Assembly: GCA_937894515.1 (NCBI GenBank)
Contig: CALCRH010000333.1
Location: 1 to 64,000 of the forward strand
From: an uncultured Clostridia bacterium
GTDB lineage: Bacteria > Bacillota > Clostridia > Oscillospirales > Oscillospiraceae
Direction: 5' to 3'
Length of the DNA stretch: 64,000 nucleotides
Shown: piece after piece, positions 16,861-25,858 of the stretch
How the letters are laid out: the number at the start of each line of letters is the position of its first letter
Position numbering within the stretch: position 1 is the first letter of the stretch
Notes under the pieces: model-generated
The model's database searches: none
What the model was told of the DNA's origin: nothing
The model's input: the letters and a program-made list of their open reading frames with translations, nothing else
Translations under genes and position numbers: made by a program

Positions 16861-17775
16861 TACCAGTTTTTCCGGATAGATGCCGTTTTGGTGCAGCTTT
16901 TTCAGCTCCTCCTGCACCAGGGCGCGATCCTCCTGATAGGTCATGCCAAACCAGCTGTCCTCGGAGTGCAGCACGGAAACCGACAGTTCACCGGTTTCCA
17001 GCAAATCGCCCACCATGGTCGGCAGCAGGCACTCCGCCTTCAGGTCATCCTCCACGGTACGCAGAAAGTTGCAGAAATAGGTGTCGATCTTGTTAAAAAT
17101 AGCCGGGGTAAAGCCCCAGAAATTCATGGATACGATACTGTCGCCGTCCAGCTCCACAGGCTTTTCGCCATTTTTTTCCACAATCGAGCCGTTCGGCAGC
17201 AGTTGAATATTGTGGGTCTCATGGATCGCCGCCAGTTTTCCCGCAGCAGTCCGGCAGACGCCTCGCGTCACTGTTCCGTGTTCCGTCACCGTATTGCACA
17301 GCAGATAGCCCACCATGGTGGCCTCATTGTCCTGCAGACGCATCAACTCGGCAAAGATGGTGGGATAGGCGTCTGCGCCGTAGTAGTCATCGGCATTGAT
17401 CACGCAGAAGGGCTCCTGCACCAGGTCCCGCACACACAGCACTGCATGGCAGGTGCCAAACGGCTTGGTGCGACCCGCCGGAATGTGGTAGAACGACGGC
17501 ACGGAATCAAAGGTCTGGTCAGCATAGAGGACTTCCACCGGCTTTCCCTCCGGGGTTTTCAGCTTTTCCGCCATCTCGCCGCACAGCTTCCCGATCAGGC
17601 CGCGGATCTCCGGCTTGATGATGAATACCACCTTATCAAATCCGGCCCGCACCGCATCGTAAACGCCGTACTGCATCAGGAATTCACCATTGGGTCCAAC
17701 GCCTTCCACCTGTTTATCGCCACCATAACGGGAACCCATCCCGGCGGCCATAATTACAAGAGCTGCTTTCGCCAT
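16855..17775 (-). CDS. Sugar-phosphate nucleotidyltransferase-like protein
   Basis: A 306-residue enzyme of the NDP-sugar pyrophosphorylase fold. The N-terminal VIMAAGMGSRYGGDKQ is the nucleotide-binding signature (GxGxR...K), and CVINADDYYG supplies the metal-binding aspartates. There is no C-terminal left-handed beta-helix, so it is a stand-alone transferase. Similar Clostridia proteins are annotated only as nucleotidyltransferases; the substrate is unknown. AGGAGG precedes the start. Confidence 0.82.
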   Translation of the reverse strand: MAKAALVIMAAGMGSRYGGDKQVEGVGPNGEFLMQYGVYDAVRAGFDKVVFIIKPEIRGLIGKLCGEMAEKLKTPEGKPVEVLYADQTFDSVPSFYHIPAGRTKPFGTCHAVLCVRDLVQEPFCVINADDYYGADAYPTIFAELMRLQDNEATMVGYLLCNTVTEHGTVTRGVCRTAAGKLAAIHETHNIQLLPNGSIVEKNGEKPVELDGDSIVSMNFWGFTPAIFNKIDTYFCNFLRTVEDDLKAECLLPTMVGDLLETGELSVSVLHSEDSWFGMTYQEDRALVQEELKKLHQNGIYPEKLVK

Positions 17776-17925
17776 GTCCTTATCCTCCTATTTTTTGTTC
17801 CACAGACATCATACCACCGTTTTCCACTTTCTTCAACCAAAAACACGAAAAAGCTGGATTTCTTCCCTCACCGCGCATATAATAGGTAATTGTATTTTGA
17901 TTTCGACACAGGAGGTCGACTTTCC

Positions 17926-18822
17926 ATGAAAAATTCCAAACTGATGGGGCATATCTTTGCCATCTTTACCGTAATCGTCTGGGGCAGCTGCTTTGTCCTG
18001 ACAAAAAATCTTTTGGCCATCGGTCTGACGCCCCTGCAAATTACCCCGCTGCGTATGGCGCTGGCCTATGTGACCTTGCTGGTCATGCGCCCCAAATTTC
18101 TGCGTTTACCGTGGAAAGATGAGCTGATGTTTGTTTTGATCGGCATCACCGGCGGCAGCCTGTATTTCTATCTGCAAAACGCCTCCCTTGCCCATACATA
18201 CTCCGCCAACGCCAGCATCATCGTTCTGGGTCTGTCCCCCATTATCACCGTCATTCTGGCGCAGCTTTTCACCCGAAACAACGAAAAGCTGGGCAAATGG
18301 GTGTACATCGGCGCCGTGATTGCCATTGCCGGAGTGGTGCTGGTAGTGCTGAACGGTACGCTGGCGTTTCACCTGTCTCCCAAGGGAGACCTGCTGGCGC
18401 TGGGTGCTGCCGCCATGTGGGCCGTCTACTCCGTTCTCATTAAGAAATACACGGAGCAATATGATAATTTCATCGTCACTCGCCGGGTGTTCTTCTGGGC
18501 CTTTATCACCGCCGTTCCCCTGATGCTGCTGACGGACGGTGTCCCCTCCATGGCAGTGCTGAGTGACCTCTTCACCACCCCCAGTGTGCTGATCTCCTGG
18601 CTGTTTTTGGGTATGTTCGGCAACGCCATCTGCTTCGCCATCTGGAACATCGCTTTCAAATCTCTGGGCACTGTCATCACCAACAACTACCTCTACGCCT
18701 CCCCCTTTGTCACCGTGATCGTTGGGTGGCTGCTGCTGGATGAGCCCATCTCCGTCATGTCCATTGTGGGCGCAGTCCTCATCACGATCGGCGTGATTTT
18801 TGCGTATAAGGAGGACAAGTAG
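17926..18822 (+). CDS. DMT-family transporter (EamA)
   Basis: A 298-residue membrane protein with ten predicted helices in two EamA repeats (IFAIFTVIVWGSCFVLTKNLL; LLALGAAAMWAVYSVLIKKY). The start at 17926 has AGGAGG upstream; twelve extra upstream residues in frame are not needed. Substrate unknown; related carriers export amino acids or metabolites. Followed by a bidirectional terminator. Confidence 0.85.
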   Translation: MKNSKLMGHIFAIFTVIVWGSCFVLTKNLLAIGLTPLQITPLRMALAYVTLLVMRPKFLRLPWKDELMFVLIGITGGSLYFYLQNASLAHTYSANASIIVLGLSPIITVILAQLFTRNNEKLGKWVYIGAVIAIAGVVLVVLNGTLAFHLSPKGDLLALGAAAMWAVYSVLIKKYTEQYDNFIVTRRVFFWAFITAVPLMLLTDGVPSMAVLSDLFTTPSVLISWLFLGMFGNAICFAIWNIAFKSLGTVITNNYLYASPFVTVIVGWLLLDEPISVMSIVGAVLITIGVIFAYKEDK

Positions 18823-18847
18823 AGTGAAAAGTGAAGAGTGAAGAGTG

Positions 18848-18889
18848 AAAAATTACCACGGTTGGGGAAACTCCCAACCGTGGTTTTTC
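18848..18889. terminator. Bidirectional terminator
   Basis: A 12-bp stem ACCACGGTTGGG / CCCAACCGTGGT, loop GAAACT, followed by TTTT, with A-rich sequence on the other side, between the convergent transporter and phzF-like genes. Confidence 0.8.
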
Positions 18890-18892
18890 TGT

Positions 18893-19747
18893 TCAAATTT
18901 TCAAATCGCACTGAAGGCTCATCACAGCGCGTCCGCCGATTTTCACTGTCACCTTGTCTCCCTCACGATACAGTCTGCTGCGGATCTCGGAGGGACGGTT
19001 CATATGCTCGCCCTGCAAAAAGACATTCTCCTGCTCCGGCACGATCACGCCCTGCAAATAGAGGTAATAGGTCAGAGCGCCGTTGCTGGTGCCGGTGGCG
19101 CACTCCTCGGGAATGTCGTACAGCGGCGCATAGTTGCTGCAATAGGCAGTGCAGCTATCGCCGGGGCAGAACATGTGCACACCTGTTACGTCATACCGTT
19201 TAGAAAGCTGCGTTACCGCCGGGGCATTCTGCACAGCCCGCATCAGGGTATCGTGGTCCCGCACCGGCATCATGATGTCGGCCAGGCCTGTGGACACGAT
19301 CTTGGGCATATAGCCATCCGGTTTGTCCGCCACGGTCAGGCCGTAAGCCTGATACAGTTCGGGCCATTCGCTCTCGGTCAGTTCCCGGAGCAGTTGAGGC
19401 GGCGCCATATCCATCCACACGGTTTCGCCCTCCACCTCGATGGTCAGATCTCCGGCCTTGGTATGGGCCAAGTGAAGACCATCGCCGATTTTGCCGATGG
19501 TTCGCAACAGGGCAAAGCTGCCGATGGTGGCATGGCCACACAGCTCGACCTCCCCTGCCGGCGTAAAGTATTTTAGGCTTACACTTCCATCGTCATTCAG
19601 GTTGACAAAGGCGGTTTCCGAGTGTTTGAACTCGCAGGCGATCTGGGTCATGAGCGGGTCGGAGAGTTCCCGATCCGGCAGAACCACGCCCGCCTGATTG
19701 CCACCAAATACGGCAGCGGAAAAGGCATCCATTACATAGGCTTCCAC
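18893..19747 (-). CDS. PhzF-family isomerase/epimerase
   Basis: A 284-residue protein of the diaminopimelate-epimerase-like fold. The GTG start at 19747 is chosen because CAGGAGGTA precedes it and family proteins begin with the short strand seen here (VEAYVMDAF). Residues NQAGVVL and KHSETAFV include the conserved catalytic glutamate; ELCGHATIGSFALL and the C-terminal ATGTSNGALTYYL are further signatures. The physiological substrate is unknown. It is divergent from nhaC. Confidence 0.87.
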   Translation of the reverse strand: MEAYVMDAFSAAVFGGNQAGVVLPDRELSDPLMTQIACEFKHSETAFVNLNDDGSVSLKYFTPAGEVELCGHATIGSFALLRTIGKIGDGLHLAHTKAGDLTIEVEGETVWMDMAPPQLLRELTESEWPELYQAYGLTVADKPDGYMPKIVSTGLADIMMPVRDHDTLMRAVQNAPAVTQLSKRYDVTGVHMFCPGDSCTAYCSNYAPLYDIPEECATGTSNGALTYYLYLQGVIVPEQENVFLQGEHMNRPSEIRSRLYREGDKVTVKIGGRAVMSLQCDLKI

Positions 19748-19782
19748 GGTGCATACCTCCTGTTTACAATTCGTCGTCTGCA

Positions 19783-19799
19783 GGCGGACAGAGTTGTCC
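19783..19799 (-). repeat. Degenerate REP-like element
   Basis: GGCGGACAGAGTTGTCC resembles the reverse form of the GTAG-foot repeat but has lost outer stem bases and the foot. Probably a decayed copy. Confidence 0.5.
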
Positions 19800-19872
19800 C
19801 TTGCCCTCGTTGTTGCCAGCGGTTTGCACGCACTGCCGCTTGTGCGCACCGGGCAACTGCCTTGCGGCGGGT

Positions 19873-19897
19873 AAAAACGTGCCACCGGCACGTTTTT
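19873..19897. terminator. Palindromic hairpin with GTGCC core, terminator-like
   Basis: AAAAACGTGCC, loop ACC, GGCACGTTTTT. The central 19 bases recur exactly, in the complementary orientation, at 57671-57689, so this may be a second small dispersed element as well as a terminator. Confidence 0.6.
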
Positions 19898-19942
19898 ATC
19901 CCACACGCCCTACGGTTATCTCTATTATACTCCTCTGCTGAT

Positions 19943-19971
19943 TTGACAGCAAGGAAAATTTGGGATATGAT
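19943..19971 (+). promoter_or_regulatory. Promoter of nhaC-like gene
   Basis: TTGACA (19943-19948), 17-bp spacer, TATGAT (19966-19971). Confidence 0.75.
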
Positions 19972-20007
19972 AGGTATATCATTTTTTTCGGAGGTAATTG
20001 TCGGTAA

Positions 20008-21375
20008 ATGGCAAAAAAAATCCCCTTTTGGGCGGCACTTCTCGGTTTGATCTGTACGGCGGCAGTAATGTTTCTGTGTCTGGTGGTATTGGAAACAGAG
20101 CCCCAAATTCCCCTGCTTATCGGCTGCGGCATCGCCACAGTGGTTGCCCTGCTATACCATTACAAGTGGCAGGACATCTGCGACGGCATGGTAAATGGCA
20201 TCAGCCAATCGCTGGAGGCCATTCTCATTCTGCTCCTCATCGGCGTTCTCATCGGCGTGTGGATCGCCGCCGGTGTGGTTCCCGCTATGGTCTATTACGG
20301 GCTGAAGCTGATCTCGCCCCGGCTGTTTTTGGCCAGCGCTATGCTGGTTTGCGCCATTATCTCTATGGCGCTGGGGTCCTGGGGAACCGCCGGTACGGTG
20401 GGACTGGCCTTTATGGGGATTTCTCAGGCAATGGGGATCCCGCTGCCTATGGCCGCAGGTGCGGTGATCTCCGGGTCCTATGTAGGGGATAAACTCTCCC
20501 CCATGGCCGACAGCACCAATCTGGCGTCGGCAGTGGCTGAGGTGAACATTTTCGACAATATTCGGAATATTTTTAAGGTCGCTATGCCTATGCTGGTGAT
20601 CTGTCTGGGGATCTATACCGCCGTAGGATGGCGGTATGGCGACAATATCACGGCGGATTCTCTGGCCAACATTCAGCAGGTCAGCGATACGCTGTCCCAG
20701 ACGTTTCACCTGAATCTTTTCACATTCTTGCCGCTTTTGGTGCTGCTGGGCTGTATTCTGGCAAAGATCCCCGCCATTCCCAGCATTTTTATCGCTATTG
20801 TCACCGGCGGGATCTATGGCGTTTGTGTACAACACGCTACGGTAAGCGAGATCCTCTCCTGCGCCTATGCCGGTTATGTGGGTGATACCGAGTTCGACAT
20901 GGTGAACGATCTGCTGACCGCCGGTGGTCTGGAATCCATGCTGTACTCCGTGTCCATCGTCATTCTGGCCATGGCTTTTGGCGGGGTGATGGAATCCACC
21001 GGGCAGATGGAAACGCTGGTGCGTCCGGTGGTATCAAGGGTTCGGGGGTTCGTGGGGCTGATGGCTGCCACGGTTTTGACCTGTGTGGGCGTGAATATCG
21101 TGCTGCCGGATCAATATATCGCCATCGCTCTGCCCGGGCGGATGTACGCCGCCTCTTATGACAAGCTGGGCATGGAGCGAAAAGATCTGGCGCTGGGTAT
21201 CGGTGTAGGCGGTGCGCTGACCTCGGCGCTGGTGCCGTGGAACACCTGCGGGATCTTTATGTCCGGCATCTTGGGCGTGGAAACTCTGCGGTATCTGCCT
21301 TTTGCGTTTTATAACGTGGGGATGGTTCTGGCGGCGGTGGTCTATGCTGCGGTACGACAGAAAAAGAGAACGTAG
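20008..21375 (+). CDS. nhaC: Na+/H+ antiporter, NhaC family
   Basis: A 455-residue polytopic membrane protein with about eleven helices. The central SMALGSWGTAGTVGLAFMGI and GAVISGSYVGDKLSPMADSTNLAS are hallmark NhaC segments; the DKLSP/ADSTNLA region lies in the ion-binding core. NhaC proteins exchange sodium or an organic cation/anion for protons, so coupling of an amino acid or organic acid is also possible. A GGAGGTAA lies somewhat far (about 10 bases) from the ATG. Confidence 0.9.
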   Translation: MAKKIPFWAALLGLICTAAVMFLCLVVLETEPQIPLLIGCGIATVVALLYHYKWQDICDGMVNGISQSLEAILILLLIGVLIGVWIAAGVVPAMVYYGLKLISPRLFLASAMLVCAIISMALGSWGTAGTVGLAFMGISQAMGIPLPMAAGAVISGSYVGDKLSPMADSTNLASAVAEVNIFDNIRNIFKVAMPMLVICLGIYTAVGWRYGDNITADSLANIQQVSDTLSQTFHLNLFTFLPLLVLLGCILAKIPAIPSIFIAIVTGGIYGVCVQHATVSEILSCAYAGYVGDTEFDMVNDLLTAGGLESMLYSVSIVILAMAFGGVMESTGQMETLVRPVVSRVRGFVGLMAATVLTCVGVNIVLPDQYIAIALPGRMYAASYDKLGMERKDLALGIGVGGALTSALVPWNTCGIFMSGILGVETLRYLPFAFYNVGMVLAAVVYAAVRQKKRT

Positions 21376-21444
21376 CATCTACTTCTATCAGGGATACAGA
21401 TCGCCACGCCAGTGCTGCGGTGCTGATTCGCAATAACAGGTAAA

Positions 21445-21470
21445 GGGCGGACAGAGTCGTCCGCCCCTAC
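21445..21470 (-). repeat. REP-like hairpin, reverse orientation
   Basis: GGGCGGAC, loop AGAGTC, GTCCGCCC, ending CCTAC: the exact reverse complement of the commonest form of the family. Confidence 0.85.
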
Positions 21471-21493
21471 AAAGAAAGTGTTTTAACGACAGT

Positions 21494-21526
21494 AAAAAAT
21501 CGGTTGTTTCCAACAGCCGATTTTTT
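21494..21526. terminator. Bidirectional terminator
   Basis: AAAAAATCGGTTG pairs with CAGCCGATTTTTT (one G-T pair) between convergent nhaC and the panE-like gene. Confidence 0.75.
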
Positions 21527-21533
21527 GCGTTTT

Positions 21534-22547
21534 TTACAGGAAATCACGGAAGTATTGGATATTCTCGGGACTCAGTGGGGCTTCGCCGGCCTGTTCTTTC
21601 TTGATGACCTCCACAATGCGGTCATTGATGGGAGTGGGAACACCGCACTTGCGGCCCCACTGACACACCACGCCGTTGATGGCATCCACCTCGCAAGGCT
21701 TTCCCTTCTTCAGATCCTGCAGCATGGAGGGCTCCAGCAGGCGGTGCTTCTTCATGGCGATGGGCAGCAGCAGCTCCGCAAAAGCGCGTTTGATGCCGTT
21801 TTTATAGTAAAACAGCTTGGTGATGTCCTTGCCCTGCACCGGTGCAAACTCCTCGCCGGCGGCATGGCCCACATCGATGCACTCCTTCATGCACTGCACG
21901 GCGATCTTCTTCATCTCCTTATCCTCCGACACGTCGCCGAAGAGACCGCCCACCACCGTACCGAGGCCGGAGAATGTAGCGTTGATCAGAAGCTTCGACC
22001 AACGCGCACCCAGCAGGTTTTCCTCAAAATGCACCGGGCACATCTTCTCCAGCAGGCCCTTGACCAGTTCAAACTGCTCGTCCGTGATGCCCTCCATCTT
22101 CCCCATGTGGAAAGACAGGCCCTCCGGCTCGCTGGTCAGCGTGCTCTCGCCGGGAGCAGACAGAGTTGCGCCCCATTCCACCACGCAGCCCATGGTGTGA
22201 TTTTTTCCCACGATCTCCGCCACACTTGGCTCGGGAATGCCGTTTTGCAGCGTCACGATCACGCCGTTTTCTGTCAGGAACGGCTTGAGAAACGTAACCA
22301 CTTCCCGATTGAGAAGCTGTTTGGTCATCAGGAAAAACACATCGTATTTCCCGCTCATCTCATCAGGGGTCAGCGCTTTGACCGGTACTGTCATCTCCAC
22401 TGTACCGGTGATATGGGCGCCCTTTTCTTTCATAGCCGCCACGTGAGCCTTATTGCGGTTGATCAGCTCCACGTCCACGCCGTTTTTCGTCATGTAGGCA
22501 CCCAGCACGGTACCCAGAGAACCCGCACCGTAAATTGCACATCTCAT
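21534..22547 (-). CDS. 2-Dehydropantoate 2-reductase-like (ApbA/PanE family)
   Basis: A 337-residue NADPH-dependent reductase. The start at 22547 gives the Rossmann motif immediately (MRCAIYGAGSLGTVLGAYMTKNG); 23 upstream in-frame residues are not needed. Family motifs include VVTLQNGIPEP, the catalytic lysine region WSKLLINATFSGL, and the C-terminal SMLQDLKKGKPCEVDAINGVV. True PanE makes pantoate for CoA, but the family also contains other ketoacid reductases, and no panB/C genes are adjacent. Confidence 0.85.
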   Translation of the reverse strand: MRCAIYGAGSLGTVLGAYMTKNGVDVELINRNKAHVAAMKEKGAHITGTVEMTVPVKALTPDEMSGKYDVFFLMTKQLLNREVVTFLKPFLTENGVIVTLQNGIPEPSVAEIVGKNHTMGCVVEWGATLSAPGESTLTSEPEGLSFHMGKMEGITDEQFELVKGLLEKMCPVHFEENLLGARWSKLLINATFSGLGTVVGGLFGDVSEDKEMKKIAVQCMKECIDVGHAAGEEFAPVQGKDITKLFYYKNGIKRAFAELLLPIAMKKHRLLEPSMLQDLKKGKPCEVDAINGVVCQWGRKCGVPTPINDRIVEVIKKEQAGEAPLSPENIQYFRDFL

Positions 22548-22622
22548 AATCTGTACACTCCTCTTATTTGATGATTTTATTCTATCGGCAACAGGGAAAA
22601 TTGTCAACTTTTTCATTGGTGC

Positions 22623-22654
22623 AAAAAAACCACCCCTGTCGGGGTGGTTTTTTT
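22623..22654 (-). terminator. Terminator of atoDA
   Basis: A 14-bp perfect stem AAAAAAACCACCCC / GGGGTGGTTTTTTT, loop TGTC. Confidence 0.85.
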
Positions 22655-22663
22655 CACATTCAA

Positions 22664-23347
22664 TTAAGCCACAACTTCGCCGGTGATCATGTTCTTGAGA
22701 TCAGCAGCAACAGCCACGGGAGCGGCGGTAGCAGCCTTGACATCGTCAACGGAGAACTCGGGGTTGATCTCGGTCATCAGCAGGCCGTCCTTGGTGACTT
22801 CCAGGACGCACATCTCGGTGATGATCTTCTTGACGCAGTGGGAAGCGGTCAGAGGCAGACGGCACTTCTCAAAGATCTTGGGGTTGCCCTTAGCGGTGTG
22901 CTCCATGCAGATGATGCAGTTCTTTGCACCAACGCACAGGTCCATAGCGCCGCCCATGCCGGGCATCTTCTTGCCGGGAATGATCCAGTTTGCCAGGTTG
23001 CCCTGTGCATCAACTTCCAGAGCGCCCAGGAAGCAGGCGTCCACGTGACCGCCGCGGATCAGGCCGAAGTTGGAAGCGGAATCAATGAAGCCGCCGCCGT
23101 ATGCCACGGAGCTGGGACCGCCACCGGCGTCCACAACGTGGTAGGGATCATAGTTGGCGTCGCCTTCCTTGGGAGAAGTGCCTGCGCTGACAATACCCAG
23201 CTCAGCATGGATGATCAGCTCAACGCCCTCAGGCAGATAAGCGGGGATCATGGTGGGCAGACCGATGCCCAGATTGACGACGTCGCCATTCTTCAGTTCT
23301 TTGGCGCAGCGCTTGGCGATAAAGCCTTTGATTTCGGACTTTTCCAT
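22664..23347 (-). CDS. atoA: CoA-transferase beta subunit, probably butyryl-CoA:acetoacetate
   Basis: A 227-residue family I CoA-transferase subunit B. With AtoD it would move CoA from butyryl-CoA to acetoacetate, releasing butyrate and returning acetoacetyl-CoA, the last step of lysine fermentation. NLGIGLPTMIPAYLP and GGAMDLCVGAKNCIICMEH are typical. The active-site region reads IIHAELGIVSAG, where most members have a Ser-Glu-Asn-Gly motif, so the catalytic Glu is kept but its neighbours differ. It begins one base inside the atoD stop. Confidence 0.88.
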   Translation of the reverse strand: MEKSEIKGFIAKRCAKELKNGDVVNLGIGLPTMIPAYLPEGVELIIHAELGIVSAGTSPKEGDANYDPYHVVDAGGGPSSVAYGGGFIDSASNFGLIRGGHVDACFLGALEVDAQGNLANWIIPGKKMPGMGGAMDLCVGAKNCIICMEHTAKGNPKIFEKCRLPLTASHCVKKIITEMCVLEVTKDGLLMTEINPEFSVDDVKAATAAPVAVAADLKNMITGEVVA

Positions 23348-24039
23348 TACTTTCTGTCTCCTTCCACGATGTAGTCAACACACATACCATAGGTATGGAC
23401 GTTCTCGGGCTCGATCTCGCCCACGGGGACGATATACTCGCACTCAGCAATGACGGTGTCAGCGGCGGTAGCCATGACAACGTTGAAGTTGCGCATGGTG
23501 CCCTTATACCAGCAGTTGCCGTACTCGTCGCACTTATAGGTTCCCAGCAGTGCAAAGTCAGCATGGATGGGCTTCATCAGCAGATACTGCTTGCCATTGA
23601 TCTCCTTCTTGCCCATGCAGAAGGGGCTATCCTCGATCAGGGTATCCACACCAACGGGGGTCAGAACGCCGCCCAGACCAGCACCGTCAGCACGAATGCA
23701 CTCAGCCAAAGTACCCTGAGGCAGCAGGTTGACTTCCAGCTCGCCGGCGTTGTTCTGCTCGCCGACCTCGGGGGTCATGCCCACGTGGGTAGCGATAACA
23801 CGCTTGACCTGCTTGTTGTGGATCAGCTCGGCAATGCCGAAGAACTCCTCGCCCTTAGGACCGGTTGCACGGGCCATATCGTTGGCGATCAGAGTCAAAT
23901 TCTTGGTGCCCAGCTTTACCAGCTCCTTGACGATTGCACGAGCCTGGCCGCAAGCCAGGAAGCCGCCGCACATAATGGTAGCACCTTCGGGGATCATTTT
24001 CGCTGCCTCGGCGGCAGTGAGTACAGGTTTCTTTGCCAT
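23347..24039 (-). CDS. atoD: CoA-transferase alpha subunit
   Basis: A 230-residue family I CoA-transferase subunit A, starting at 24039 after AAGGAGGA. The CoA-binding loop GATIMCGGFLACGQ is present, followed by VNLLPQGTLAECIRADGAGLGGVLTPVGV, a signature of this subunit. It is coupled to atoA and preceded by its own promoter. Position between the crt operon and the kam operon supports a role in butyrate formation. Confidence 0.88.
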   Translation of the reverse strand: MAKKPVLTAAEAAKMIPEGATIMCGGFLACGQARAIVKELVKLGTKNLTLIANDMARATGPKGEEFFGIAELIHNKQVKRVIATHVGMTPEVGEQNNAGELEVNLLPQGTLAECIRADGAGLGGVLTPVGVDTLIEDSPFCMGKKEINGKQYLLMKPIHADFALLGTYKCDEYGNCWYKGTMRNFNVVMATAADTVIAECEYIVPVGEIEPENVHTYGMCVDYIVEGDRK

Positions 24040-24105
24040 TTGGTGTTCCTCCTTGTTTTTGTTTGGTAGAACAAAAATAGACATAGCTATTTTTTTAACG
24101 CATTT

Positions 24106-24134
24106 ATCATATCACCGTTTTTTAGAAATTGCAA
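24106..24134 (-). promoter_or_regulatory. Promoter of atoDA
   Basis: Minus strand: TTGCAA (24134-24129), 17-bp spacer, TATGAT (24111-24106). The rest of the 24040-24327 gap shows only this promoter and the next gene's terminator. Confidence 0.7.
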
Positions 24135-24281
24135 GGGAGAGAAACCTTTCTTCCCCACTTTTTTACTCTTTTTTCCGGTATTTCGTCAGAAATGAGAAAC
24201 AGTTTCGCAGGGAGATAATTTTTTTGCGAAAAAGCGAACAAGAAACGCGTTTTTTACAGTTTACAGAGTACCGCGATATGA

Positions 24282-24309
24282 CAAAGACCGGCAAAATTGC
24301 CGGTCTTTG
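24282..24309 (-). terminator. Intrinsic terminator
   Basis: CAAAGACCGGC / GCCGGTCTTTG with loop AAAATT. On the minus strand it ends the PH-like membrane protein gene; the T-tract is short. Confidence 0.6.
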
Positions 24310-24327
24310 TTGTCTGTATTATTGAGA

Positions 24328-24861
24328 TCACTGCTCCATGGCCGCTTTTAAGCCCGCAACGTCTTTTACGCCGTACATGACAAAACGATTATAGATCTCC
24401 GCTTCGTCCTCCAAAACCGGTTCAGATACCGCCAACATACGCCATTTAGCGGGCTTTTCCTCGATGGCAGTTCCCGCCAAAAGTGCGGTATGGTCTGCCG
24501 GATCGGTCTTAAACTGATAGGCTCCTATGTGCTTCTTTTCAACGACAAAGGAATCTTTGCCGGCAAAGATAACGTAGTTGTCCGTCACGATGTATTCTGC
24601 TTTCCGCAGTTTATTGGCATCCAGAAAGTCTCGCAGAACAGAATAAGCACATACGACCCACAGGACAAACAGCACGATATAAGAAATATTCTGTCCTTTC
24701 GTATAGAGCAAATAGGCCACAGTCAGACCCACGGCAATGATAGTGCAAATAGCAGCACGGAGAATAAATCCGGGTTTATAGGTCTGATCCAGCGTGACAA
24801 ATTCTTCCGGACACTCCCGCCACAGCACCGACTCTTTTTCCATGATCTCCTCAAATTCCAT
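24328..24861 (-). CDS. Membrane protein with a PH-like C-terminal domain
   Basis: A 177-residue protein starting at 24861 (GGGAGG upstream); a longer frame to 24960 lacks a ribosome site. Two transmembrane helices lie at about residues 31-50 and 58-76. The soluble C-terminal part (RKAEYIVTDNYVIFAG onward) looks like a bacterial pleckstrin-homology-type domain. Function unknown. It sits between kamE and atoD but is separated from both by terminators. Confidence 0.65.
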   Translation of the reverse strand: MEFEEIMEKESVLWRECPEEFVTLDQTYKPGFILRAAICTIIAVGLTVAYLLYTKGQNISYIVLFVLWVVCAYSVLRDFLDANKLRKAEYIVTDNYVIFAGKDSFVVEKKHIGAYQFKTDPADHTALLAGTAIEEKPAKWRMLAVSEPVLEDEAEIYNRFVMYGVKDVAGLKAAMEQ

Positions 24862-25025
24862 CAGAATGCCTCCCTGTAATTTTTCATAAGCTTTCGCTTC
24901 TTGCATATATTGTAGCAAATATATACATAAAATTGCTGATAAGAAGGCCTTGCAGACCATTTAGAGCTCATAAATTGAAACAGAAAGTTTTCATATTAAT
25001 CATGCGCTTTTTTCATAATTTACGC

Positions 25026-25056
25026 AAAAAAAGAGAGCCTTACGGCTCTCTTTTTT
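25026..25056 (-). terminator. Terminator of the kal-kamE operon
   Basis: AAAAAAAGAGAGCC, loop TTAC, GGCTCTCTTTTTT, 13 bases after the kamE stop. Confidence 0.85.
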
Positions 25057-25069
25057 GCGTACAGATGAA

Positions 25070-25858
25070 TTACTTCATGCCGCGCTTGACCATCTCGGTG
25101 ACGATGAAGCTGGCGTTGTCATCGGCGTATTTGCCGGCGCCGAAGCCTGCATCATAACCCAGCTCCTTGGCCAGCTCGTGGGTGATACGGGGGCCGCCGC
25201 AGACGACGACGAACTTATCACGCAGACCCTCGGCCTCCAGCAGCTCGATCAGGTTGGTCAGGTTCTGGATGTGGACATCCTTCTGGGTAACGGTCTGGGA
25301 GACCAGCAGGGCGTCAGCCTTCAGCTCAACAGCCTTCTTGATGAACTCCTCGTTGGGGACCTGAGAACCCAGGTTGTAAGCCTCGATCATGTCGTAGCGC
25401 TCCAGACCATAGTGGCCGGCGAAGCCCTTGCGGTTCATGATGGCGTCGATACCCACGGTATGGGCATCGGTACCGGTGGAGGCACCCACGACCACGACCT
25501 TGCGGCCGATGTTCTCGCGGATATACTCATTGGTGTCCTCCATGCTCATCACGTCAGACTCGACGGTGACCACATGGATATCCTCATAGTTGACGCTGTG
25601 GACGCAGGAACCATACACCACATAGAAAGTGAAGTCCTTATCCAGTGCGTGATGGTGTGCCACGTTGGGCTCTTCGAGACCCATCTTCTTGGCGATCTGA
25701 CGGGCAGCCTCTTCGCCGCGCTCATCGTCCTTGACGGGCAGGGTGAAGCTGGTCTGCACCTTGCCGTCGTTCATGGTGTCGCCATAGGGTTTCAGGCGGG
25801 TCAGGTCGAGAGTGGTATCGAAGTCGATTTTATGGGTATTATACAGTCCGCTGCTCAT
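25070..25858 (-). CDS. kamE: Lysine 5,6-aminomutase beta subunit
   Basis: A 262-residue cobalamin-binding subunit that, with KamD, moves the terminal amino group of L-beta-lysine to carbon 5 using AdoCbl and PLP. The B12 motif DAHTVG places the cobalt-ligand histidine at H133, and K144 in MNRKGFAGHY is the PLP lysine; both numbers equal those I know for the characterised clostridial enzyme. VCGGPRITHELAKELGYDAGFG is the end of the Rossmann B12 domain. It overlaps kamD by four bases (ATGA) and is the last gene of the operon. Confidence 0.96.
   Translation of the reverse strand: MSSGLYNTHKIDFDTTLDLTRLKPYGDTMNDGKVQTSFTLPVKDDERGEEAARQIAKKMGLEEPNVAHHHALDKDFTFYVVYGSCVHSVNYEDIHVVTVESDVMSMEDTNEYIRENIGRKVVVVGASTGTDAHTVGIDAIMNRKGFAGHYGLERYDMIEAYNLGSQVPNEEFIKKAVELKADALLVSQTVTQKDVHIQNLTNLIELLEAEGLRDKFVVVCGGPRITHELAKELGYDAGFGAGKYADDNASFIVTEMVKRGMK

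Noticed and set aside
18823..18850. AGAGTGAAAAGTGAAGAGTGA tandem heptamer after the EamA gene (first 20 bases shown match the run after trmB only loosely)
   Set aside because: Short simple repeat at a gene end, also hinted at near 15127; too short and degenerate to support as an element.
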